A stretch of 64,000 nucleotides of DNA from Mycolicibacterium diernhoferi. GTDB lineage: Bacteria; Actinomycetota; Actinomycetes; Mycobacteriales; Mycobacteriaceae. The notes under the pieces are model-generated. The model saw nothing but the letters and a program-made list of their open reading frames with translations, was not told the origin of the DNA and made no database searches. Location: contig NZ_CP080332.1 in assembly GCF_019456655.1 (NCBI RefSeq), positions 682,001-746,000 on the forward strand. The letters run 5' to 3'. Of this stretch, positions 44,173 to 53,085 are shown in pieces. The translations under genes were made by a program, and so were the position numbers. The first letter of the stretch is position 1. Each line of letters begins with the position of its first letter.

Positions 44173-45395
44173 AACCATTCTCCGAGCGGAATCCCTTCCT
44201 GATCGGCGGTGTCGGGCTCGTCGTGGTCGCCGTCATCGCGGCGGCTGCCCTGCAATACAAGAACCTGCCGTTCTTCAACTCCGGCCGGCAGTACTCGGCG
44301 TACTTCGCCGATGCCAGCGGGCTGATGACCGGAGCCGCGGTGCAGGTCGCCGGCCATCAGGTCGGGGAGGTCCGCGATATCACGCTGGACGGCCCACGGG
44401 TGCTGATCACGTTCGACGTGGACCGCTCCATCCGCCTCGGTGACCGCACCGAGGCTGCGGTCAAGACCAAGAGCCTGCTCGGGTCCAAGGTCCTGGAAGT
44501 CACTCCGCGGGGTGCGGGGACGCTGGCCGGCGCCATCGAGATGGACCGCACCACACCGGCGTATCAGCTTCCCGACGCCCTGGGCGACCTTGCCGACGTG
44601 GTGGGCGGACTCGATACGGATCAACTGAACCGGTCGCTGGCGACGCTGACCGATGCGTTCCGTGACACCCCACCGGAGCTACAGGTCGCCGTCGACGGCG
44701 TCGCCCGGTTCTCCCGCACGATGGGCGAGCGGGACGAGCAACTGCGGGCGTTGCTGAAGAACGCCGAGAAGGCCACCGCGGTCCTCGGCAGACGCACCGA
44801 TCAGGTGGTCGATCTGATCGCGCAGAGCAACGCCCTGCTGGCCCAACTGCGGTCACAGAGCGCGGCACTCGATCAGATCGCGGGCAACATCGCCGCGGCG
44901 ACACAACAGATGTCGGCGTTCGTCGAGGAGAACCAGGCCGAACTCGGGCCGGCGCTGGAGCGGATCAACGGCGTTCTGGCGATCATCGACCTGCGCAAGG
45001 AACGCATCCAGGAGGTGCTGGGCATGCTGCACCGGTACGCCATGTCTCTCGGTGAGTCCGTCGCCTCGGGCCCCTTCTTCAAGGCCTACCTGTCGAACCT
45101 GCTGCCGGGGCAGTTCGTACAACCGTTCGTGGAGGCCGCCTTCTCCGATCTCGGTCTGGACCCCGCCGTGCTGGCCCCCACCGAGTTGCACGACCCGCAG
45201 GTGGGGCAACCCGCGCTACCGGCGCTGCCGGTGCCCTATCCGCGGACCGGACAGAGCGGCGAGCCACGCCTGAACCTGCCGGATGCGATCACCGGAAATC
45301 CGGGCGATCCGCGCTACCCGTACCGGGAACCACCGCCCGCCCCGCAGCCCGGCGGACCACCGCCGGGACCACCCGCTCAGGAAGGTGAATCATGA
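44169..45395 (+). CDS. mceC: MceC substrate-binding protein
   Basis: A 408-residue Mce protein. The N-terminal anchor is FLIGGVGLVVVAVIAAAALQ. The MCE domain contains YSAYFADASGLMTGAAVQVA, GHQVGEVRDI and KSLLGSKVLEVTPRG. A coiled-coil helical part (about 180-290) and a Pro-rich end (PPPAPQPGGPPPGPPAQEG) follow. I use ATG 44169, which overlaps the mceB stop, over the in-frame GTG four codons earlier. The stop overlaps the mceD start. Confidence 0.92.
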   Translation: MKPFSERNPFLIGGVGLVVVAVIAAAALQYKNLPFFNSGRQYSAYFADASGLMTGAAVQVAGHQVGEVRDITLDGPRVLITFDVDRSIRLGDRTEAAVKTKSLLGSKVLEVTPRGAGTLAGAIEMDRTTPAYQLPDALGDLADVVGGLDTDQLNRSLATLTDAFRDTPPELQVAVDGVARFSRTMGERDEQLRALLKNAEKATAVLGRRTDQVVDLIAQSNALLAQLRSQSAALDQIAGNIAAATQQMSAFVEENQAELGPALERINGVLAIIDLRKERIQEVLGMLHRYAMSLGESVASGPFFKAYLSNLLPGQFVQPFVEAAFSDLGLDPAVLAPTELHDPQVGQPALPALPVPYPRTGQSGEPRLNLPDAITGNPGDPRYPYREPPPAPQPGGPPPGPPAQEGES

Positions 45396-46624
45396 TGCGG
45401 CGCCGTCATCTCCAGATCGGACTGGGTGTGCTGCTCGCCGTCGTCATGGTCGCCGGATCGATCCTGCTCACCGGCGCGCTGCGCGCGAAGAACAGGACGA
45501 CGGTCACCGCGTACTTCGACAACAGCAACGGCATCTTCGTCGGCGACAACGTCGTGATGCTCGGCGTCCGCATCGGACGGATCGAGAGTATCGAGCCGCA
45601 ACCCGACCGCGCCAAGATCACCTTCTGGTTCGACCGCAAGTACCAGGTCCCCGCGGACGCGAACGCGGTGATCCTGTCGCCACAACTGATCACGTCGAGG
45701 GCCATTCAACTGACACCGGCCTACACGGGCGGCGCCGAGCTGACCGACGACGCCGTCATCCCGCAGAGCCGCACCGCGGTCCCGGTGGAGTGGGACGACT
45801 TCCGTCAACAGTTGGAGAAACTCAGTTCCAGCCTGCAGCCGGGTCCCGACGGGCTGAGCCCGATGGGCGCGTTCGTCGACGTCGCCGCGCAGAACCTGCG
45901 CGGCCGCGGTACCGACATCCGGGCCGCGATCACGGAACTCTCGCGTGCGTTGTCAACGCTCGGCGATCACAGCACCGATATCTTCGGCACCGTCAAGAAC
46001 CTGGCGACCCTGGTGTCCGGTCTGCAGTCCAGCACCGCACTGATGAAGGAGCTCAACCTCAATCTGGCCGGCGCGACCGGTCTGCTGGCAGACCACCCGG
46101 CGCAGATCGGTGCGGCCGTCGAGGGCTTGAACACTGCGACACAGGACATCACATCGTTCATCTCCACGCACCGCGAGGCGCTGGGGGTGACATCGGACAA
46201 GCTGGGCTCGGTGGCGCAGGCCCTGGTCGACAGCACCGACGACATCAAACAGGTCCTGCACCTGGCGCCCAACACCTTTCAGAACCTGATCAACATCTTC
46301 GAACCCGCGCACTCCGCGCTGACCGGTGCACTGGTGATGAACAACTTCGCCAACCCCATCCAATTCCTCTGTGGGGCCATCCAGGCGGCCTCCCGGCTCG
46401 GTGCCGAGCACGCGGCGAAACTCTGCGTCCAGTACCTCGCGCCCATCATGAAGAACCGGCAGTACAACTTCCCGCCGATCGGGTTGAACCCGATCGTCAA
46501 CGCCGCCGCGCGGCCCAACGAAATCACTTACAGCGAGAACTGGATGCGCCCGGACCACCGGGAATCGACCAACCCGGACGCCGGGCTGCCGGGCATGATG
46601 GTGGCCGCCGGGGCAGGGTCATGA
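45392..46624 (+). CDS. mceD: MceD substrate-binding protein
   Basis: A 410-residue Mce protein: anchor LQIGLGVLLAVVMVAGSILL, MCE domain VTAYFDNSNGIFVGDNVVML, GVRIGRIESI and ITSRAIQLTP. The helical region ends with MNNFANPIQFLCGAIQAASR and the conserved NFPPIGLNPIVNAAARPNEI. It is coupled by ATGA overlaps at both ends. Confidence 0.92.
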   Translation: MMRRRHLQIGLGVLLAVVMVAGSILLTGALRAKNRTTVTAYFDNSNGIFVGDNVVMLGVRIGRIESIEPQPDRAKITFWFDRKYQVPADANAVILSPQLITSRAIQLTPAYTGGAELTDDAVIPQSRTAVPVEWDDFRQQLEKLSSSLQPGPDGLSPMGAFVDVAAQNLRGRGTDIRAAITELSRALSTLGDHSTDIFGTVKNLATLVSGLQSSTALMKELNLNLAGATGLLADHPAQIGAAVEGLNTATQDITSFISTHREALGVTSDKLGSVAQALVDSTDDIKQVLHLAPNTFQNLINIFEPAHSALTGALVMNNFANPIQFLCGAIQAASRLGAEHAAKLCVQYLAPIMKNRQYNFPPIGLNPIVNAAARPNEITYSENWMRPDHRESTNPDAGLPGMMVAAGAGS

Positions 46625-47751
46625 CCCGGCAGCGGCGACGGGCCGGTGTCGTCCTGCTGGCGGTGCTGTTGGTGACCACCGGCTGCAGTTGGCGGGGATT
46701 GAACTCGCTGGCGTTGCCCGGCGTCGAAGGGCGCGGATCCGGCTCGTTCGAGGTCTGGGCGCAGCTGCCCAACGTCTCGAACATCGAACAGAACTCCCGT
46801 GTCCGCGTCTCGGATGTCATCGTCGGCAGCGTCACCGGGATAACCCGCCAGGGCTGGCACGCATTGGTCACCATGCGACTCAACAAGGAGGTGACGCTGC
46901 CGGAGAATGTCACGGTCACGGTCGGGCAGACCAGCCTGCTGGGATCCCTGCACATCGAACTCGCGCCCCCCGTGGATGAACCGCCGCGCGGGCGCCTGCA
47001 CCAGGGATCGCTGATCCCGCTCGAGCGCAGCGGCAGCTACCCCACCACCGAGCAGACCCTCGCGGCGGCGTCGATGCTGCTCAACGGCGGCGGCCTCGGT
47101 CAGGTTCAGGACATCACCGAGGCGTTCAGTGTGGCCTTCGCCGGCAGGGAAGACGAGTTGCGCAGCTTCATCGAACAACTCGATCAGTTCATCGGTCACC
47201 TGGACGGGCAGAAGGACGACATCGTGGCCGCGATGGACAGCCTGAACACGCTCAGCGGACGATTCGCCGCCGACAAACCGGTCCTGGACCGGGCATTGCG
47301 GACCCTGCCGCTGGCACTGCAGGTGCTCAACGACGACCGTACGGAGCTGCTCACGGCGCTGGACACCTTCGGCGACTTCAGCGCACTGGCGGCGGACACC
47401 GTCGAGCGGACCGAGGAGTCGTTCGTCGCGGAGCTCAAAGACATGGCGCCGGTACTGGATTCGCTGGCGAATGCCGGCCCGGCACTGACGCGGTCACTGT
47501 CGCTGTACTCCACGTTCCCATGGCCCAAGGAGGGCGTGCTCAATTGGTTGCGCGGCGACTACGCGAATCTGACGGCCATCTTCGATCTGACGCTGAGCCG
47601 GCTGGACACCTCGCTGCTCACCGGAACCCGATGGGAGGGTGCACTGACCAGGTTGGAGATGCAGTGGGGCCGCACCATCGGCCAGATGCCCAGCCCGGCG
47701 ACAGTCGGCAATCCGCTCATCGTCCCGTACCAGGGGAACCAGGGGCCGTGA
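46621..47751 (+). CDS. mceE: MceE lipoprotein
   Basis: A 376-residue lipoprotein member of the Mce complex (LprK-like). A lipobox, LLVTTGC, places the acylated Cys at residue 22. The MCE domain follows (SFEVWAQLPNVSNIEQNSRV, then VSDVIVGSVTGI and GQTSLLGSLHIELAP), then a helical region including ALRTLPLALQVLNDDRTELL. The ATG overlaps the mceD stop. The mceF ATG follows after one base. Confidence 0.93.
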   Translation: MTRQRRRAGVVLLAVLLVTTGCSWRGLNSLALPGVEGRGSGSFEVWAQLPNVSNIEQNSRVRVSDVIVGSVTGITRQGWHALVTMRLNKEVTLPENVTVTVGQTSLLGSLHIELAPPVDEPPRGRLHQGSLIPLERSGSYPTTEQTLAAASMLLNGGGLGQVQDITEAFSVAFAGREDELRSFIEQLDQFIGHLDGQKDDIVAAMDSLNTLSGRFAADKPVLDRALRTLPLALQVLNDDRTELLTALDTFGDFSALAADTVERTEESFVAELKDMAPVLDSLANAGPALTRSLSLYSTFPWPKEGVLNWLRGDYANLTAIFDLTLSRLDTSLLTGTRWEGALTRLEMQWGRTIGQMPSPATVGNPLIVPYQGNQGP

Positions 47752-47752
47752 C

Positions 47753-49177
47753 ATGTACCTGAACCGTTTGACCAGGATCCAGTTGGTCGTCTTCATGGTG
47801 ATCGCCGCCGCGTCGGTGGTGATGATGGCGGTCGGCTACATGAACCTGCCGGCGATGTTGTTCGGAATCGGCCGCTATGACGTGACCGTCGAACTCGAAC
47901 GATCGGGTGGACTCTACGAGCGCGGCAATGTCACCTACCGAGGCACCGAAGTGGGGCAGGTCCGTGACGTTCAGCTCACCGAAGACGGTGCACGGGCGAT
48001 ACTTTCGATCGACTCCAAGTACAAGATCCCCTCGGACCTGGAGGCCGAAGTGCACAGTCAGACTGCAATCGGGGAACTCTACGTCGCGCTGATCCCGCGG
48101 AACGGCGCTGCGCCACCGCTCGCCGAGGGAGACGTGATCCCGGTCGACCGGACCCGGGTGCCGCCGGACATCAATCAGCTGCTCGATGCCACCAACCGAG
48201 GACTGACCGCCATACCGCAGGACAACCTACAGACCGTGATCGACGAGAGTTACACGGCGGTGGGCGGATTGGGTCCTGAGCTGGCGCGGATTGTGAAAGG
48301 CGGATCACAGCTGGCGATCGATGCCGAGCGTGAGTTGGCGCCGATGGTCACACTGATCGAGCAGTCCAAACCGGTGCTGGACACCCAGATCGAGACCGCA
48401 GGTGCGATCCAGTCCTGGGCGGCCAACGTTGCCGCCATCACCCGGCAACTGCAGGTGCACGACACGGCGGTCGAAGGCGTGCTTGCGCACGGGGCGGCGA
48501 CGGCCGACGAGGCACGGCAGCTGATGGAGCGGCTGCGTCCGACGCTGCCGGTGCTGCTCGCCAACCTGGTCAGCGTCGAACAGGTGGCCCTCGACTATCA
48601 GCCGGCACTGGAACAACTCCTCGTGCTCCTGCCGCAGGGCACGGCGATGATGGGTGCGCTCGGGGTGCCGAACCTGAACACCAAGCAGGACTACACCGGC
48701 ATGTATCTGGACTTCAACCTGAACATCAACCTGCCGCCACCGTGCAACACCGGCTTCCTGCCGCCTCAGCAGCAGCGGTCACCGGCACATGTGGACTCTC
48801 CGGAGCGCACCACCGGATCACTGTATTGCCGTGTGCCGCAGGATCACCCATTGCTCGCGGTGCGCGGGGCCAGAAACACGCCGTGCCTCACCGTGCCGGG
48901 CAAGCGCGCCCCCACGGCGCAAATGTGTGAGAGCGACGAACAGTACGTCCCGCTCAACGACGGATACAACTGGAAGGGAGACCCGAACGCCACCCTGAGC
49001 GGGCAGGGGGTACCGCAGATGCCGCCGGGACAGCAACCCGAAGTGGCTGCGGCCACCTACGACCCCGACAACGGCAGCTATACCGGCCCGGACGGGAACA
49101 TGTACACCCGCACCGACCTCGCCACGAACTCCGCACCGGAGAGTTGGCAGGACCTGCTGGCGCCGCGCGGCAACTGA
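47753..49177 (+). CDS. mceF: MceF substrate-binding protein
   Basis: A 474-residue last Mce protein. The anchor is IQLVVFMVIAAASVVMMAVG. The MCE domain carries DVTVELERSGGLYERGNVTY, RGTEVGQVRDV and AIGELYVALIPR. Helices 160-310 follow. A Cys-containing C-terminal extension (SLYCRVPQDHPLLAVRGARN, TPCLTVPGKRAPTAQMC) ends in a Gly/Pro-rich tail. No mce-associated (Mam-type) genes follow; instead the P450 operon starts 137 bp on, behind its own copy of the promoter module. Confidence 0.92.
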   Translation: MYLNRLTRIQLVVFMVIAAASVVMMAVGYMNLPAMLFGIGRYDVTVELERSGGLYERGNVTYRGTEVGQVRDVQLTEDGARAILSIDSKYKIPSDLEAEVHSQTAIGELYVALIPRNGAAPPLAEGDVIPVDRTRVPPDINQLLDATNRGLTAIPQDNLQTVIDESYTAVGGLGPELARIVKGGSQLAIDAERELAPMVTLIEQSKPVLDTQIETAGAIQSWAANVAAITRQLQVHDTAVEGVLAHGAATADEARQLMERLRPTLPVLLANLVSVEQVALDYQPALEQLLVLLPQGTAMMGALGVPNLNTKQDYTGMYLDFNLNINLPPPCNTGFLPPQQQRSPAHVDSPERTTGSLYCRVPQDHPLLAVRGARNTPCLTVPGKRAPTAQMCESDEQYVPLNDGYNWKGDPNATLSGQGVPQMPPGQQPEVAAATYDPDNGSYTGPDGNMYTRTDLATNSAPESWQDLLAPRGN

Positions 49178-49198
49178 GCCGGCAACGCGTCGACACGG

Positions 49199-49270
49199 AG
49201 TACCTACGTAGGGACTTTGCGGTCTCTACGGATGTGCTCCGCCCGCCCGCTGAGGATTCTTGGTGAATCC
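49199..49270 (+). promoter_or_regulatory. Promoter/operator module of the P450 operon
   Basis: TACCTACGTAGGGA (49201-49214; CCTACGTAGG is a perfect palindrome), then TGCGGTCTCTACGGATGTG (49218-49236), then GGATTC-TTGGT-GAATCC (49254-49270). Compared with 40105-40183, the palindrome and the TACGGATGTG box are conserved. There is a 4-base indel between them and a hairpin in the same place. Confidence 0.65.
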
Positions 49271-49314
49271 CCTGCGGGTCCGAAAGATTCAAACCGTATT
49301 GAGTGGAGGTACGT

Positions 49315-50556
49315 GTGGTCGACGTGATCGAACAAGAGGATGCCGCAGCAATAGTGCGAGATCTGGTCATCGGCAACGTTGCCGACCCGTTCCCGCTCTA
49401 TGACCGGCTGCGCGAGATCGGTACCGGTGTGCACTGGTCGGATGTGCTCGGCGCCTGGGTCGTCACTCGTTACGACGACGTCAAGGCGATGGTCGGCAGC
49501 CACGAGGCATTCTCCAGCGACACCTTCTTCGACGGTGCGCCGGGCATACACAATCCGGATGACCCCGAACAGCGCCGGTTCATCTCGATCAGTTCGCGCC
49601 AGTTCATCTTCCAGGATCCGCCGACGCATACGAGGATTCGGTCGATCTTCCGGCATGCGTTCACCAAACAGGCGATCAAACGCTGGCGGGCGACCATGGA
49701 GGACGTCGCCGACGAGGTGCTGAGCCGCTACCGGCCGGGCCAGGAGCTCGACATCATGCCCGGCCTGGCCGCCGACATCCCGGTCGCCGTGATCGCCTCC
49801 ATGCTCGGGGTACCTCGGGAACGCTGGGGGCAGCTGCGGGAATGGTCCGAGTCGTTCGGACGGACCCTGGACCCCGGTGTGCAGGGTCCGCTGCGGGACC
49901 AGTCGATCGGCACCTCGCTGGAGATGATGGATTACCTCGGTGATCTGCTCCACCAGCGCAGAGCCGACCCGCAGGACGATCTGATCTCGCTGATCGCCAC
50001 GACGGCCGCGGACGACGGCGAACGGCTCACCGACGAGGAGGCCATCTCCCAGCTGACGCTGCTGCTCGCCGCCGGCAACGACACCACCGCATCCCTGATC
50101 GGGAGCGCGATGACGCTGCTGATCGACCACCCGGACGTCAAACAGGAACTCAAGGACGATCCGTCGCGCATCCCGGTGGTGATCGAGGAGATGCTGCGCT
50201 TCGATCCGCCCTTCCATCTGAACTTCCGGAAGGCCCGCCGCGACGCGGTATTCGGCGGCGAGCAGATAAAAGCGGGTCAGATGTGTTTCCAGGTGATCGC
50301 CGCGGCGAACCGGGATCCCCGGCAGTTCGGCGATCCGAACACCTTCGACATCACCCGCGACGCGTCCAAGCACCTGACCTTCAGCCACGGCATCCACTTC
50401 TGTGTGGGCGCACCGCTGGCCCGAATGGAGGGTGAGGTGGTGCTGTCCAAGATCCTGGAGCGGTTCCCCGATTTCTCCGCCGGCAGCACACCGCCGGTGC
50501 GGCGGGCGAACAACATTCTGGCCCGCGGCTGGCACAGCCGCCCGGTCACGCTGTGA
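49315..50556 (+). CDS. Cytochrome P450 monooxygenase
   Basis: A 413-residue soluble bacterial P450. The I-helix oxygen motif AGNDTT is at residues 253-258, the K-helix ExxR in EEMLRFDPP, and the heme loop FSHGIHFCVG has the thiolate Cys363. The usual FGHGIHxC has Ser for Gly. It hydroxylates an organic substrate using electrons from the ferredoxin encoded next. The GTG at 49315 has GGAGG six bases upstream; an in-frame GTG four codons earlier is inside that site. It is the first gene of a seven-gene operon following the mce operon, suggesting it acts on the imported compound. Confidence 0.95.
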   Translation: MVDVIEQEDAAAIVRDLVIGNVADPFPLYDRLREIGTGVHWSDVLGAWVVTRYDDVKAMVGSHEAFSSDTFFDGAPGIHNPDDPEQRRFISISSRQFIFQDPPTHTRIRSIFRHAFTKQAIKRWRATMEDVADEVLSRYRPGQELDIMPGLAADIPVAVIASMLGVPRERWGQLREWSESFGRTLDPGVQGPLRDQSIGTSLEMMDYLGDLLHQRRADPQDDLISLIATTAADDGERLTDEEAISQLTLLLAAGNDTTASLIGSAMTLLIDHPDVKQELKDDPSRIPVVIEEMLRFDPPFHLNFRKARRDAVFGGEQIKAGQMCFQVIAAANRDPRQFGDPNTFDITRDASKHLTFSHGIHFCVGAPLARMEGEVVLSKILERFPDFSAGSTPPVRRANNILARGWHSRPVTL

Positions 50557-50572
50557 GCGGGGAGGCACCATC

Positions 50573-50776
50573 GTGCGATTGAAGGTGTACTCCGAGCACT
50601 GCATGGCCAACGGCAGCTGCCAGCGCGCGGCCCCGGAGGTGTTCGGAAGCACGGCGGAGGGTTGGGTCGTGCTGATGGACGAGAACCCGAGCGCCGAACT
50701 GCGGGAATCGGTTGTGCGGGCGGCAGATTCCTGCCCGATGGGCGCCATCGTCATCGATGACGGCCCCGATCAGTAG
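50573..50776 (+). CDS. [3Fe-4S]-type ferredoxin
   Basis: A 67-residue ferredoxin of the P450-partner class. Cluster ligands are Cys10, Cys16 and Cys54 (HCMANGSC and DSCPMGA). Position 13, where a fourth Cys would sit in a [4Fe-4S] protein, is Asn, as expected for the mycobacterial [3Fe-4S] type. The GTG start has GGGGAGG about eight bases upstream. It lies 16 bp after the P450 and surely serves it. Confidence 0.93.
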   Translation: MRLKVYSEHCMANGSCQRAAPEVFGSTAEGWVVLMDENPSAELRESVVRAADSCPMGAIVIDDGPDQ

Positions 50777-50803
50777 ACCCAGCGAGAGGACAAGGTAAGC
50801 GTC

Positions 50804-51805
50804 ATGACCGTTCGAGATGGCAGGCAGGTGGGCGTCCTGCTGGGCAGTACCACACCACCCGAACAGATCGCCGAGCTCGCCAAGTCGGTGGAAAACAGCG
50901 GGTTCGGTGAACTCTGGATCCCGGAGGACTACTTCTTCCTCGGCGGCATCGCCGCGTCGGCGATCGCGCTCAGTGCGACCGAGCGCATCCGGGTGGGCAT
51001 AGCGGTGGTGTCCTCGATGGTCCGCCATCCGGCACTGCTGGGCATGGAGATCGCCACGCTCGCGCGTGCGTTCCCAGGGCGGTTCGCCCCGGGCATCGGG
51101 CACGGGGTGCCGGCGTGGACGGCCCAGATGGGGCTGACGGTGCGCTCACCGATGAGCGCACTACGGGAAACGCTGACCGGCGTGCGTGACCTGCTGGCCG
51201 GGCAGACCGTCACCGCGGAGGGCAAGGTGCACAGCTTCACCGACGTGACGCTCACCCACCCGCCCGCCGACCGGGTGCCGATCTACACCGGGGTCCTGGG
51301 GGACAAGGGCATCGCACTCACCGGCGAGCTGGCCGACGGGCTGGTCGTCAGTGCGTTGGCCCCCGCGGAGTACGTCGCCGCGACCCGCCTCAAGCTCGAC
51401 AAGGCCGCGGCCGAGGCGGGCCGGACCGAACGTCCGGAACTCGTTGTGCTGTCCGCGGTCAACGTGGCCCGTGATCCTGCCGCGGCCGCACAGACCCGCG
51501 AACAGATCAAGCCCGTACTGGCCTTCTACCTCGCCGCGACCGGCCCCAACCCCATGCTGGCGGCGATCGGGGGCAACGAGCTGCTGACGGACATGATCGC
51601 CCGGGGCGGGCCCGAGGTGATCGAGGCCGAGATGCCCGATGAGTGGGTCGACGCCATGTCGGTGACCGGGACGCCGGAGCAGGCCGACGCGGGCTTCGGC
51701 CGTTTCTTCGACGCCGGCGCCGACAAGGTGATCGTGGTCCCGATCGTCGAGAGCACCAGCCGGGAGTCGCTGGCCGCCATCGCCTCGCTGATCTCCGATT
51801 CGTAA
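50804..51805 (+). CDS. F420-dependent LLM-class oxidoreductase
   Basis: A 333-residue luciferase-like protein: GVLLGSTTPPEQIAELAKSV, ELWIPEDYFFLGG, IRVGIAVVSSMVRHPALLGM and RFAPGIGHGVPAWTAQMGL. The bulge residues and size fit F420-dependent reductases or dehydrogenases such as those acting on hydroxylated intermediates. Its place after the P450 suggests it oxidises or reduces the P450 product. The two LLM genes in this window belong to different subgroups. Confidence 0.88.
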   Translation: MTVRDGRQVGVLLGSTTPPEQIAELAKSVENSGFGELWIPEDYFFLGGIAASAIALSATERIRVGIAVVSSMVRHPALLGMEIATLARAFPGRFAPGIGHGVPAWTAQMGLTVRSPMSALRETLTGVRDLLAGQTVTAEGKVHSFTDVTLTHPPADRVPIYTGVLGDKGIALTGELADGLVVSALAPAEYVAATRLKLDKAAAEAGRTERPELVVLSAVNVARDPAAAAQTREQIKPVLAFYLAATGPNPMLAAIGGNELLTDMIARGGPEVIEAEMPDEWVDAMSVTGTPEQADAGFGRFFDAGADKVIVVPIVESTSRESLAAIASLISDS

Positions 51806-51826
51806 GCGCAGAAAGGGCTTTTCAAC

Positions 51827-52282
51827 ATGACACAATCCGACATCGATGCGATCCTGGCCGTGCACGACGGCTGGACGGCCGCCAACGTGGAATTGGTCGC
51901 CGAGAACATGATCGAGTTCTTTCCGTCCGGTGACAATTACCTGCAGTTCAACCTGAACGGGTTCACCTATCACGGTGTGCAGGACAAGGCCAAGCTGTGG
52001 CGCAATCTGCAGGCGGTGGGTGCGCGGATCAGTCGGATCGGTGACCTCGCGCCGCCCACGGTGCAGGTTTTCGGTGATGTCGCCCTGCTCACCTCGGAAG
52101 GTGAATGCGAGGTCCTGTTGCCGACACCCAGTGGCACCCTTGAGAGTTCGGGCGCGCTGCGGTACCGCAACACCGAGTTCTACCGCCGTGACGACGGCGA
52201 CGGCGGCGCCCAATGGCGGATCTGGCACATGCATGTGAGCGAGGCCGCCGCCGAAGGTCTGCTGAAGTACGCGACCGAATGA
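51827..52282 (+). CDS. NTF2/SnoaL-like protein
   Basis: A 151-residue protein of the NTF2-like cone fold: IDAILAVHDGWTAANVELVA, FNLNGFTYHGVQDKAKLWRN and WRIWHMHVSEAAAEGLL. The family includes small isomerases, dehydratases and hydrolases, as well as ligand-binding proteins. The active residues here cannot be named safely, although the Trp-His-Met-His strand lines the pocket in many. AGAAAGG precedes the ATG. The stop overlaps the hydrolase ATG. Confidence 0.85.
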   Translation: MTQSDIDAILAVHDGWTAANVELVAENMIEFFPSGDNYLQFNLNGFTYHGVQDKAKLWRNLQAVGARISRIGDLAPPTVQVFGDVALLTSEGECEVLLPTPSGTLESSGALRYRNTEFYRRDDGDGGAQWRIWHMHVSEAAAEGLLKYATE

Positions 52283-53085
52283 CGGACACATCCGAGACCA
52301 GGGTGGTGGACGGCCCGACCGGACCGTTGGCGCTGCACGTGTCCGGCCGGTTGGCCGGGCAGACACCCGTTGTGCTCGTGCACCCCATCAACACCGGGGC
52401 CGTGGTCTGGCGACAGGTGATACCCCTGCTGCAGCGTCCGGTTGTCGCCATCGATCTGCGGGGACACGGAAGCTCGGGTCTCCGTGGGCCGTTCACCGTC
52501 ACCGACGGTTACCTGCTCGACGTGCTGGCGGTGCTCGACGCGCTCGGCCTGGACACCGTGCATCTGGCGGGCGGTTCGCTGGGTGGAACGATATCGCTGG
52601 CGCTGGCCGCGCTGCACCCGGCCCGGGTGCACAGCGTGACCACCCTCGGGTCGACGCTGGGCACCGGCCTGCCGGACGCCGCCATCGAGCAGATGGTCAC
52701 CGACCTCACGGCGGTGGGGTCGAAGCAGTACTTCGCCGATCTGGTGCCGCAGGTGGTGGGCCCCGAATTCACCGCTGCGCCCGGTCTGGACGAGACGGCC
52801 CGGGTTGCCGGGAGCCGTCCGGAACAGACGGTCGCCGCCATCCTGCGGGCCGCCTTCAGCTCGGACATCCGCGACCTCGCGCCGCGGGTCCAGGCTCCGG
52901 TGCTCGCGGTCGCGGGAACCGCGGATCCCACGTGTCCGCCGGCGATGACCGAGGAGATCGCCGCGACGACCGGTGGCACCGTCGTCACACTGGCCGGGGT
53001 CGGGCATCTCCCGATGGTGGAGGTGCCCGACCGGGTGGCCGAACTGATCAACCGACACACCACGAACGGAGCATCGCCCCGATGA
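52279..53085 (+). CDS. Alpha/beta hydrolase
   Basis: A 268-residue alpha/beta-fold hydrolase. The oxyanion region is VVLVHPINTG, DLRGHGSSG follows, the nucleophile elbow GGSLGG holds Ser100, and the acid and His candidates lie in AGTADPTCPP and GVGHLPMVE. The family includes lactonases, esterases and C-C hydrolases; the substrate is unknown. The ATG overlaps the NTF2 gene stop, and the stop overlaps the DUF1028 ATG. Confidence 0.9.
   Translation: MTDTSETRVVDGPTGPLALHVSGRLAGQTPVVLVHPINTGAVVWRQVIPLLQRPVVAIDLRGHGSSGLRGPFTVTDGYLLDVLAVLDALGLDTVHLAGGSLGGTISLALAALHPARVHSVTTLGSTLGTGLPDAAIEQMVTDLTAVGSKQYFADLVPQVVGPEFTAAPGLDETARVAGSRPEQTVAAILRAAFSSDIRDLAPRVQAPVLAVAGTADPTCPPAMTEEIAATTGGTVVTLAGVGHLPMVEVPDRVAELINRHTTNGASPR

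Noticed and set aside
45283..46600. An upstream extension of the mceE frame through mceD
   Set aside because: It overlaps the whole of mceD, and mceE has its own ATG at 46621 with a lipobox immediately after it.
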